Source of the DNA: Acanthochromis polyacanthus
Lineage: Eukaryota; Chordata; Actinopteri; Pomacentridae
DNA length: 64,000 bases
Assembly (NCBI RefSeq): GCF_021347895.1
Contig: NC_067122.1
Coordinates: 41,049,082-41,113,081, forward strand
Reading direction: 5' to 3'
How positions within the stretch are numbered: position 1 is the stretch's first letter; each line of letters begins with the position of its first letter. The notes below the pieces were generated by a model that saw only the letters and a program-made list of their open reading frames with translations, had not been told where the DNA came from and did not search any database. The translations under genes were made by a program, and so were the position numbers. This document shows positions 45,515 through 54,957 of the stretch, piece after piece.

Positions 45515-46228
45515 TTAACGCTGAAGGTTCAGTAGGCAATGGGGGCCAAAACAATGCATTTGACATTATGAAAAAGCAGAATGAAATAATAACACTGCTA
45601 ATACGTACAGCAGCAGCAACCTTCATCCTTGCCTAAAAGAGATATTCAGGTCTTTGATGGTGATCCATTACAGTTTCATACATTTATGAGAGCTTTTGAA
45701 AATGGTGTTGAAAGTAAATCTGACAGTTACAGTGATTGTCTGTACTTCCTTAAACAGTTCACCAGAGGTCGCCCAAGGGATCTTGTAAGAAGCTGTCAAC
45801 ATATGGACGCAGCCAGCGGCTATGCTCAGGTTAAAATCCTGCTCCAGGAACATTTTGGAGATGAGCAAAGGATTTCAGCTGCATATATGGATAAGGCATT
45901 GTCATGGGTTCCGATTAAATCAGAGGATGTTAAGGCACTCCAAGATTATAGCTTATTTCTTAGAGGCTGTTCCAATGTAATGAATGAAGTGCAGTACATG
46001 TATGAAATGGCTATGCCTGGTAATATGCTGACAATTGTAAAGAAGCTGCCTTACAAGCTAAGAGATCGATGGAGGACCGCTGCTTGTGAAATACAAGAGA
46101 GGCATAATCAAAGGGCTACATTCAATGATATTATTCTTTTTATTGAAAGGCAAGCAAGGATTCTAACAGACCCAGTATTTGGGGACATTCAAGATGCATC
46201 ACCAGCTTTAAAAGGAGGCATGAATTGA
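45515..46228 (+). pseudogene. BEL/Pao gag fragment
   Basis: A short N-terminal helix region (FDIMKKQNEIITLLIRTAAA) ends in a stop at 45634-45636. From there one frame gives KRDIQVFDGDPLQFHTFM, RGRPRDLVRSCQHMD and YKLRDRWRTAACEIQERH for about 199 codons. This is the gag domain typical of BEL/Pao elements (a DUF1759-like region). It forms the coat of the virus-like particle. It stops at 46226 just before the inserted sequence. Confidence 0.85.
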
Positions 46229-46301
46229 ACCAGCTTGAAACCTAGCTCTAAACTATTCACTCAATATACTAACACTTATAAATCATTTGCTAGGTTCTTC
46301 T

Positions 46302-46803
46302 TGTAAAATAATGTAAATCTCACCAGGAAAGATGAAAAAGGAGTCCAGGAGTCAGTATTCAGATGCCAAGGAAAAAAGTGTTTATTTCTGTACAAGACAG
46401 GTCAAAACACTGAGAATCGCCCTGGGAACAGATTCTGACTTTCTGCCAGAATGTACAGCCTTTTATACTATCTGGGCTGGGGTATTTCCACTCCCCCAGC
46501 CCATCCTACTTTTACCTTCGCCAACTTTCGCTTTTCACCATTAGCTCATCGGTTTAATTTTTAATAGAGTCTGATACTCCCTAAATTTTAATTAAAAATT
46601 TTAGACTGGGCTGGCAATTCCCCAGAGGCAGAGGTCCTCCCTTTGGCTTCATGCCAACACCAGTCTCATGCCTTCTTTATTTTTTATCTACACTGTTTTC
46701 AATAGTTACCAGGTAAATCAATGCAGTACAGGTTACAGGGCCAGTACATCAGATTCAACACACACATTTATAGATTTGTGACTGTAATAGATCAATTTTT
46801 ACA
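46302..46803 (-). mobile_element. Probable solo LTR within BEL/Pao
   Basis: The unit runs TGTAAAA...TTTTACA, an inverted TG/CA pair. On the minus strand a TATAAAAG box (46467-46460) is followed about 75 bp later by AATAAA (46386-46381), the spacing of a U3-R unit. It separates gag from the zinc knuckles in an otherwise collinear BEL/Pao body. No 4-6 bp target duplication is visible (CTTCT against CAACA), so the boundaries and identity are less sure than for the two LTRs near 5 kb. Confidence 0.5.
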
Positions 46804-46817
46804 CAACAAGATCAGAT

Positions 46818-47493
46818 ATGATTTCATCAGTCAAGAAGGTCTGTTTGCTTTGTGAGGGTGGACACACTTTGGAGTTTTGTGATCGAATGGAAAAGAGGGC
46901 TCATGCTGAGAAGATCACTTTTTTAAGGGAAAAGGGAGTGTGCTTTGGCTGTTTGTGTACAGGACACATCAGCAAGGATTGTCGAAAGCATCTCTCATGG
47001 AAAGTGTGCAGCTTAAAACACCCCACAATACTTCACATTCATTCTAAGGAAAAGGATCCAGTGACCAATGAGAACCAGGCACGGCAGTGGGCTGTGCTCT
47101 GCTATCCAGTGGGTTTACTGAGACTGGAGGCGTGACTGCAAACTACCTATAGTTCCAGTGCGGATTAAACCCAATAAAAGTAACCGCACAGTTGTTACTT
47201 ACGCGTTCTTCAATCAGGGTAGCATGGCTGTTTTCTGCACAGTTAACCTCATGAACAAGCTCAACCTCTCAGGAAAAAGGACACAAATTCTTTTACGGAC
47301 AATGGGTCAAGAGAAGGTTGTTAATAGCTATGTGATTGTAGGACTGGAGGTGGCTGGCTTACATGGTGAGACATATTGTGATCTGCCTAATACCTACACC
47401 CAGGAGCGTATGCCAGTACATAAAGGAAACAGAGGTGGCCTCACTTGGGAGATGTTCACTTACCGGAGATTGACTCCAAAGTTGAGCTATTAA
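46818..47493 (+). pseudogene. BEL/Pao zinc knuckles and protease
   Basis: CLLCEGGHTLEFC and CFGCLCTGHISKDC are two zinc-knuckle-type Cys/His motifs, followed by a third, CSLKHPTILH. A stop at 47133-47135 follows. The protease part starts near 47158 and contains FFNQGSMAVFC where the active site (Asp-x-Gly-Ser) is expected; the catalytic Asp is Asn here. The frame then ends at 47491, overlapping by about 50 bases the frame that carries the reverse transcriptase (47445), which marks a 1-base shift. Confidence 0.8.
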
Positions 47494-48650
47494 TTGGAAC
47501 AAATGTACCAAAAGCACTGGAACCACTGCAAGTCATCCGTAGTGTGGGCAGTGGACCCTATGCCATTAGGACTGTTCTGGGATGGACTGTTAATGGGCCA
47601 CTGGGAGGGGACAGTGGTGATGGAATTGAAGTTGCCACCATTAATAGGATCTTAGTCCTGAATTTGGAGGAGCTTTGGCAACAGCAGCTCAGAACAGATT
47701 TCCCAGAATGTGGCTATGATGAACAACCTGGTCTGTCGAGGGAAGATCAAAGGTTCATGAAGCTGGTCCGGGATTCAGCTAAACTTGTGGATGGCCATTA
47801 TCAGATTGCATTGCCTCTGAGGAAAAATTGTGTGAGCATGCCTAACAATAGGAACGGCGCAGAGCAGCGTGCTCTGAACCTGAAGAGGAGGTTCAAAAGG
47901 GACTCATCATTTCGACAGCAGTACACAGATTTTATGAATGACATGATCACCAAAGGATACGCAGAACAAGTACCTGTCGGTGAGCTGGCACGTAGTGATG
48001 GGAGACTGTGGTATATCCCACACCATGGTGTTTATCACCCTCAAAAGGAGAAAATTTGCATGTTTTTTGACTGTGCAGCCACTTTTCAGTTCACTTCACA
48101 GCTGCTGCAAGGGCCAGATCTCACTAGCTCGCTGATTGGTGTCTTGGCCAGATTCAGGAAGGAACCGGTGGTGCTCATGGCAGACATAGAGTCTATGTTT
48201 CATCAAGTAAGGGTACCAAGGGAAGATGTTTACCTTTTGATGTTTCTTTGGTGGCCCAATGGTGATTTTGCCCGAGACTTGGTGGACTTCAGAATGATGG
48301 TACATCTTTTTGGTGCGACTTCTTCACCAAGTTGTGCTGAGGACAATGAAGAACAGTTCTGTCAAGAGACCATTGAGAAGTTTCTGCACTGCTTCTATGT
48401 GGATGACTGTCTGGTATTGACAGTCAGTGAGGAAGAGGCAGTGGTGTTGTACCATGACCTGGTGTCTATATGTGCCAAGGGAGGCTTTAAGCTATCAAAA
48501 TGGATGAGCAACCGGCGTGCAGTGATGTTAGAAATTCCAGAAGACCAAAGGGCAAAGGGCATAAAGGATTTGGATCTGGATCACGACCTATTACCGGTAG
48601 AGAGTGCTTGGGGTGCAATGGTGCATTCAGTCAGATGCTTTCAAGTTTAA
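47445..48650 (+). pseudogene. BEL/Pao reverse transcriptase, long open frame
   Basis: An uninterrupted frame of about 400 codons reads ELLIGTNVPKALEPLQVI (end of the protease region), LGWTVNGPLGG, LWYIPHHGVYHPQKEKI, VVLMADIESMFHQVRVPRED and FLHCFYVDDCLVLTVSEEEA. The YVDD box near 48394-48408 holds the catalytic aspartates. BEL/Pao enzymes normally show VVFDCAA; here FDCAA is kept. A frame change near 48650 leads into the next part. The length of the open frame suggests modest age. Confidence 0.9.
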
Positions 48651-48840
48651 GATCATGGTGCAAGACAGGCCTTGGACGAGAAGAGGGAGACTCTCTTCTA
48701 TCAGTTTTATAAATGATCCCTTAGGAATCCTAAGTCCTGTTGTCCTCTCTGCCAAGATCATCTTGCAGGAGCTGTGCAGGCAGCAACTCAGCTGGGATAA
48801 TCCTATACCACCATCAGCTGCACAGGAATGGACAAATTAA

Positions 48841-49265
48841 TTAAAGGAGCTCCATCAGCTGGAGCATTTCCAGGTCTCTTGGTGTCTGAAGCCCCAAGAT
48901 TTTGGAGAAGTCCCTATGGCGCAGTTACACCACTTTACAGATGCAAGTGAAGATGGTTATGGTGTGGTGACCTACCTACTTTTGCAGAATGCACACTCAC
49001 AGGTGCATAGCAGCTTTGTCATGGGAAACTCCAGAGTGTCTCCTTTGAAGTCGGTTTCAATACTTCGCATGGAGCTTACAGCTGCTATCATGGCAAGTCG
49101 CTTGGATACCTTTTGGAAAAGGGAGTTGCATATGCCATTAATAGAGTTGATGTTTTGGACAGACAGTACCTCTGTACTAAAGTACATTAAGAACGAGACC
49201 TCAAGGTTTCGTACCTTTGTTGCCAACAGGGTCTCCTCTTTTATTAGGGGCTGCTCTGGGGTCCG
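48841..49265 (+). pseudogene. BEL/Pao RNase H domain, truncated
   Basis: It carries LHHFTDASEDGYGVVTYLLL (catalytic Asp), SILRMELTAAIMASRL (catalytic Glu) and IELMFWTDSTSVLKYIKNE (third Asp). It ends after TFVANRVSSFIRG where unrelated sequence takes over, so the rest of RNase H and the integrase are absent. A stop at 48838-48840 and a shift near 48650-48720 separate it from the reverse transcriptase. Confidence 0.85.
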
Positions 49266-49714
49266 TCCTGTCAGTAAATCATAACTTCAGAATATTCATT
49301 TTACACATTTAATATATACACAAATATCATATCTCCACACACACTTTTCGCTTCTTACCCCTCCCCTTTTTTCTTTCTTTTCTTTTTTCTCCTTTTTTTC
49401 TCTAAATTTTCCACATAATTTTATTTTCCAACAACATAGTTATCAAAAAAGGAAACAAAAATAATATGATTCATAGATCTGTGCCCATTCACAATGTTTA
49501 TGTCTAACACTTTGGTCCCCTAACCTAACCTTAACCCCAACCCTATACTTTTATAATAATGCCTGTCTTTCACTCTAACCCAACCTTTGTAATCCTAACC
49601 CTGACCCTAACCTTAACCCCAATCTCATAATATTACAGTAGTGTTTGACTTTAACTCTAATCCTAGACCTAATCCTATACCCTAGACCCTGGCGGAGTCA
49701 GGAACGCGGCAGGC
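49266..49714. repeat. AT-rich junction with degenerate telomere-like CCCTAA tract
   Basis: From 49517 to about 49690 the sequence contains many CCTAACC, CCCTAACC, CTTAACCCC and CCTAGACC words mixed with unrelated text. They resemble degenerate vertebrate telomere repeats (CCCTAA on this strand). It lies between the broken BEL/Pao end and the 5' truncation of PLE copy 2. The first part (49284-49500) is AT-rich and unassigned. Confidence 0.6.
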
Positions 49715-49742
49715 CCGTGACTCATCGATACCCTAATCTCCA

Positions 49743-50149
49743 ACTTGATAGCTATTCTAGAGCAACAGCATACCATTTTTTGGAACTTTGCTAGAAGACC
49801 TTGATCCATCCGACTACCAAAATTGTGGTCTTCTCAGTGGGCATTAACAATAAGGACCAGGATCCCAGACAGACAACAATTAAAAAACTCAAATCATTAC
49901 TCCGGCAGGCAGGATTGACTTTCCCTAATGCAGACATTTATTTTGCCACCATTAATTATTCCATTCACCTTACTACTACACAACAAGCTAATCTTAAATT
50001 CATTAATGAGACTATAGCTGCACATTTTCCAACTCTCACAGCTATTCCTCAACATATGTTTGAAACAGACAAGGATAATATACATTGGACGTCTGCTACA
50101 GCTCAAAAAAATCTTGGATCATTGGTGCATGCAACTAAATTTACAGTAA
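49743..50149 (+). pseudogene. PLE copy 2, SGNH-like ORF1 end
   Basis: In one frame from 49801 it reads IHPTTKIVVFSVGINNKDQD, then LKSLLRQAGLTFPNADIYFA and ETDKDNIHWTSATAQKN. Block III (GIN) and the D-x-x-H segment are both kept. A seventh A in the run at 50105-50111 moves the frame past the TAA (50147-50149) that ends ORF1 in copy 1, so in this copy ORF1 runs on in the reverse transcriptase frame to the TGA at 50275. Confidence 0.65.
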
Positions 50150-50154
50150 ACACT

Positions 50155-51408
50155 ATGACCAATCAGTCACCACACACATATAAACAACATATAGAGTGGG
50201 GTGGGGACCTGGGCTGGAACTCCTCTTCTAGCATTCTTAATTTGGCTACTCTCTTTTTTCCTACTAAATCTCAATGACAGCTTTTGGAGAGGGGCCTCTC
50301 TTTCATTCCCAAACCCATGTCTTTCGATCAGAAGGAACTCATAGGGACCTCCATCTTTTCCATCGACTGTTGGCCATTATTGACTATTTACATCTTAATC
50401 CTTATAGGCAACAACAGAAATTATTTACACATCAATCACATTGGGAACCAGATCCCTCAGGTCTTAATTCACTCACTCGTACATCCATCACTAAAAATAA
50501 ACAAACTCTGCGATGTTTTAGATTTCGATCTAACACTACGGATAATTTAACAAAAACGAAAAGACAAGCATTTGCTCAGTTGGTTTATAACCCAAACATT
50601 ATAATAAAACCTGCCGATAAAGGCTCCAAAATTGTCATTCTCGATCGACAACATCTTTGGGAAGCTCATCAACAACTAAACAATGACAGGTATTATAGAC
50701 GATTGGATAACTCTATTCAGGCTCAGACTCACACTAAACTTAGGTAGATTGTTCATTCCTTATATGTTCAAAAATTCATTTCAGCTAAACAGAGAGATTT
50801 TTTTATCGGGACCACACAATCCTCGACCCTGTTATTTCTTTTTGCTTTCTAAAATACATAAGGATCCCCAATCTTGGACCATTCCCTATGAGGTTCCCCC
50901 TGGGAGACCCATAGTTTCAGACTGTAATAGTGTGACTTATCATGTTTCACAATACATTGATCATTTTCTAAGACCCCTCTCCACTCGACCACCTAGTCAT
51001 TTGAAGGATACCCATCACTTTTTAGATATCATCAGGTCCATGCATGTCCCTAAGCAAGCCTATCTATTTATAATTGATATAGAGAGTCTGTTTACCAACA
51101 TCAGTACCCCTTTGGGTCTACAAATTTTACAGTCTATTTTTAACAAAAATCCAGATCCGACTAGACCGGACCAACATCTTTTACAACTTATTGAACTTTG
51201 TTTAAGTAGTAATGACTTCTTATTTAACAATCAATTTTTCCTCCAGGTCCATGGGACAGCCATGGGCCAGCATTTTGCTCCATCTTATGCAAATCTTTAT
51301 ATGAGTGAGTGGGAGCGAGAGGCCTTGTATAAATGTCCGTTAAAACCTTCCATTTATCTTAGGTTCCTGGATGATATTTTTGGTATCTGGCCATATGACA
51401 TCACATAA
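50155..51408 (+). pseudogene. PLE copy 2, reverse transcriptase
   Basis: ATG 50155 opens MTNQSPHTYK; SSILNLATLF leads to a TGA at 50275-50277, then QLLERGLSFIPKP. After a shift near 50340 come FHRLLAIIDYLHLNPYRQQ and IIKPADKGSKIVILDRQ. After a stop/shift near 50745 come RPCYFFLLSKIHKDPQSW, GRPIVSDCNSVTYHVSQYID, LFIIDIESLFTNIS, VHGTAMGQHFAPSYANLYMS and RFLDDIFGIWP. The GTAMGxxFAPSYANL and LDDI blocks are signatures of PLE reverse transcriptases. The core is complete from 50780 to 51405. Confidence 0.88.
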
Positions 51409-51811
51409 TTTCCTGTTTTCATAGACATTCTTAATAATCATCATTCTTCAATTAAAGTTAAATATACTATCGATCCATCACAAATTAATTTCCTGTATAC
51501 AACTGTCTTTTTAAACCTATCAATAACACTTCGAAGAGCTTACAGACCAAGGTTTACTTTAAACTCACTGATATTCATGCTTTATAACATAAACGGAGTT
51601 ACCACCCCAAACATACATTCAGGGGCATCATTAAATCCCAGTTGATGGGTTTCTTCGCATTTGTTCTAATATAGATGATTTTCATGCAGCAACTTCTACT
51701 TTATTTCATAGTCTTAGATCTAGGAGATACTCCAAACGTTTTCTCCACTACATTAAGAATACCACTTTGTCCCAATTCGCTCCCACTCACTCATCACCGT
51801 TGTCTTATTCT

Positions 51812-51915
51812 GCTGAAAATTTCATCCAAATCCATTTATCCGTAATGTTGCGAACAGACAGACAAATGTATGCTGATCGTCACATAACTCCATCATGTTC
51901 CTTGGTGGAGTAAAT
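51812..51915 (-). repeat. Repeat R1, copy C, short and inverted
   Basis: On the minus strand it gives 'ctccaccaaggaacatgatggagttatgtgacgatcagcat' and 'tttggatgaaattttcagca', matching the start of copies A (3226) and B (54958). It cuts off PLE copy 2. Confidence 0.8.
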
Positions 51916-52346
51916 ATAATTGGATTAGCACCTCTGATATCATAAAGTAGGTTTATTAGATTACTTTGCACCTAATGAAGATGTCACATCTTATATTTAT
52001 ATACATTTTTATTTATTTAAGTTTAAGAAGTCTCAAATTCCTTGTTTCGTCATATAATACACTCACCAACTTGCTATCAAACCGCAAAACTGTGTTTAGT
52101 TTCTTTTGCCACCAAGCTTTGTGATTCTGGTTTTCCTACGTTTCCTTTCAAATGTGCCTTGACATCAATGCAGACACACATACATCTGACCACAGTGTTC
52201 CAACCCACCAAAGTCTTCAAAAGTCCCGACTTACCCAGCTCACTGGATCTAAAAAAAAGTACATGACACTTTTGAACTGAGCTGAAAGAAGACCATGCAG
52301 CTTGTGTGAGCACACGGGACTGTTCGCTGCCACCTTTTTGGGAATA
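51916..52346. other. Unassigned sequence
   Basis: About 430 bp without a recognised gene or repeat. Confidence 0.4.
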
Positions 52347-52353
52347 CATGTGC

Positions 52354-53087
52354 CAACCCGGTCTCACAAGGATTCGTGAAACTGTCACGTAAATGAATCT
52401 ATGGTTTCGTGTGCACCAACACGATTTTCTCATGTTTTTCGTGGTGCACACAACGAAATTCAAAGCAATGTATTTCAAGCGGAGGATATTTCGTGCCACT
52501 CAGAACGTATTTAAAACTACTACAACTACGGGTTTGAGACCAGCTCCTGTACATGACTCGCCTGCTTAACCCGCTGAGCTATATGGGTATCAGATACCCA
52601 GTAAACAAAATTATTTAATAAATACCAGCACACCGGCCCTTCGGTCAAACGGCCAAATGATGTTTACACAACTTTTAGCCCGAAGCCACATCTAATTGCC
52701 GACCCCTGCATTACATTATAAATATGAGACGAACTAATGCAAAATATAGCATTGGATTCGCAACACTTTTACATTAAAAACATAATATACCCATTCAAAA
52801 TGCCCTAACTCGCTTAAATCTGACCGAGGAGAAATATGACACCCAAGGAATATTTGATTAATTAAACGTTCTATTCAGGTGTGATGAAGATTCAGATATG
52901 AAAATAAAATCAAACCCGTAGTTGCAGTAGTTTTAAATATGTTCTGAGTGGCATGAAATATCCTCCGCTTGAAATACATTGCTTTGAATTTCATTGTGTG
53001 CACCACGAAAAACATGAGAAAATGGTGCACACGAAACCATAGATTAATTTACGTGACAGTTTCACGAATCCTCGTGAGACCGGGTTG
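52354..53087. mobile_element. Long-TIR MITE, family M7, copy 2, 7-bp TSD
   Basis: The terminal CAACCCGGTCTCAC occurs at both ends in inverted order, inside inverted repeats of about 190 bp (left to about 52545, right from about 52911). Shared blocks include 'ggtttcgtgtgcacca', 'catgtttttcgtgg' and 'gtatttcaagcggagga'. The flanking heptamers are CATGTGC (52347-52353) and CACGTGC (53088-53094), with one mismatch. It shares its ends with copy 1 at 28010, but the core is different and contains a tRNA-like segment. No protein is encoded. Confidence 0.9.
52540..52600 (-). repeat. tRNA-like segment in MITE core
   Basis: On the minus strand 'tatagctcagcgggttaagcaggcg' fits an RNA polymerase III A box, and 'gctggtctcaaacccg' a B-box-like motif, about 30 bp apart. 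It resembles a tRNA-derived SINE head. The 3' acceptor part does not close a cloverleaf, so it is not a tRNA gene. Confidence 0.5.
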
Positions 53088-53094
53088 CACGTGC

Positions 53095-54125
53095 ACATGA
53101 GGATGCTTTTTGTCCATTTGGGAACAATAAATTGCTCACACCAAGAACACTTGACTGAGCAAGGATTTGACTCACGCTGAACTGGTCTCTTTTGCTCACA
53201 CATTGTACCATTATTATTTTTTCTCTTTACAGAACCAATGCAAGTGCAGCAAAATGTCCACCAAATGTCAGGGATGACAATGACAAGCTGTAAAATAACA
53301 AAAAAATACACACAAAAACACAAAATATTATTTTTTAATGCATTAAAAAGAATGTTTAGTTAAGTTTTTATGGGCTAAAAATGTTAAATTATACATATTT
53401 TTTATCACAATAAAGAAAACAATACAAAACAATATTTTATAATACATTATTAATTCTTGTTTTCTGCACTTCTTTGCACAAATGTCACTCATGCATATGA
53501 AATATTTAAAATTTCATGTTGTTTATTTTTTCTTATTCTCCACACATTCTACATTTAAAGCTTTACATCTGATGTGTCTTGCATTCGTTTTCCTATTTTG
53601 TATGATACAAAAGAATCAAGTTCCACTTTTCTGAGCTCATTCCTTTCAATTCCACTTTTCCATCTCCTCATTTTTTCAGAGGATCTGCAGAAATTGACTG
53701 GATTCCTCTCTGCACGCCATGTAAAGATTAAATATTGATTTTTTTTTTGTTGCTTTGCGGAAAAAAAAGTTAAATAATGTACTTATTTTAAAAGAAGGCC
53801 ACAGCAATATGATTTAAAATTTTACAGCTGTATTAATTCTAATACCTATTTTATATTTTTATTTCGTTGTGACACAATGAAACACAGTAGTGTCAGTCAC
53901 TACTGTGATTTCAATCCACCAAATGCTCATACTGAAATATTAGAAGAAAATACAATATTTAAAATGATCACAGCTTGTTGAAATCAAAAACCTCGGTAAA
54001 TGATCCAGTCCACCCTGATGAGGTAGCCTTTTTGAATATAATAAAAAAAAAATGGAGGTCTACTCTCTGAATTCTACTGATAATCCACTAGAGGTCAGTT
54101 GGCTTGTGCTTTCATAAATACACAC
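53095..54125. other. Unassigned AT-rich sequence
   Basis: About 1 kb with no recognised gene or repeat end. Confidence 0.4.
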
Positions 54126-54200
54126 CACTGAGCCACAATATTAAAACCACCTGCCTAATATTGTATAGGTTCCCCAAAACGGCTCTGACACAATTGATCT
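54126..54200. repeat. End of a Tc1/mariner-type repeat (CACTGAGCCACAATATTAAA)
   Basis: 'cactgagccacaatattaaaaccacctgcctaatattgtataggt' is a widespread teleost repeat end, recognised from memory. It probably belongs to the same transposon family as the remnant at 27845-28640. Only about 75 bp can be followed. Confidence 0.55.
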
Positions 54201-54957
54201 CTTTTCCATTTCAAAATGTCACTGTACTGTTTACACTGTTCTGGTTTACGTCTGAGGTTTTGTTGTCTGGCAGGTGATTAGGAAGCTTTCATGAAATGCA
54301 TGTGGTAACAGTTTGGTTTGTGAAGCGGCACCAGGATAATTTCTGTGGTAGCTACCACCTGCTAACTCTAACAAACAATGGCCTTGATGATTCCCACTGC
54401 AGGTACAGTCAAAGTGATTCTCTCAGCAGAGCTCTGCATCCAACAGGCCGCTACAGGTCATCTGCAGAACATCAGAGCATCATGTCTCTGGTCAGCTGTG
54501 CTCCCAGAGCAAGCACAAAGTTTTTATGATTAGTTTTTGCAGATTTTTTTTGAGGGGAGGAGAGCGACAGAGCGACAGTGAAAAGACAGTGGCAGACAGT
54601 TGATGACATGCAGCAGAGAGAATCAAAGCCAGGTTCCTACAGTACGGGCTTTGAACATGGTGTTCATACCACCAATGAGCCTTCTGCAAACACAGGTTTC
54701 CAACATGTCTGACCTTCGTGACCACACATTGTTGAAGCTAAAGGTGACGACAATCACTTTGGCCTCATATCTTTCATCGTGAGCAGCTTTCATAAGTTGA
54801 GACAACACCATGCAGCAAAAATTCACACTCTGCAATTGCAGGGAGGCAGCTCATGTAAAGCATTGTTACAGGTTTACTGAAGAAGAAATTCATGGTTGTG
54901 ATTTTGTAAGTGAGTGTGAAAATCTTGGAAGGAATTTGTAGTTTCTGTTACTCAGAC
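54201..54957. other. Unassigned sequence
   Basis: Short overlapping open frames on both strands (54492-54835) show no known domain. Confidence 0.35.

Larger units (their letters stand above)
45515..49265 (+). mobile_element. BEL/Pao LTR retrotransposon, internal part, truncated at both ends
   Basis: In order: gag (45515-46228), a probable solo LTR insertion (46302-46803), zinc knuckles and protease (46818-47493), reverse transcriptase (47445-48650) and RNase H (48841-49265). This order, with gag and pol closely linked, is that of BEL/Pao elements. No flanking LTRs of its own were found. The left edge abuts the PLE stop codon and the right edge is lost inside RNase H, so integrase is missing. 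Confidence 0.88.
49715..51811 (+). mobile_element. Penelope-like element, copy 2, 5'- and 3'-truncated
   Basis: It aligns with copy 1 from about position 38895 onward. It contains the SGNH-like ORF1 end (49743-50149), the reverse transcriptase (50155-51408) and the thumb region (to about 51811), where repeat R1 (inverted) takes over. The GIY-YIG domain is absent. Unlike copy 1 it has no nested LINE or MITE and keeps the full reverse transcriptase core. Confidence 0.85.

Noticed and set aside
49801..50277. Continuous 158-codon frame in PLE copy 2 taken as the native ORF1 protein
   Set aside because: Comparison with copy 1 shows that one extra A at 50105-50111 fuses ORF1 to the start of the reverse transcriptase frame; the native ORF1 probably ends at the TAA equivalent to 39324-39326.
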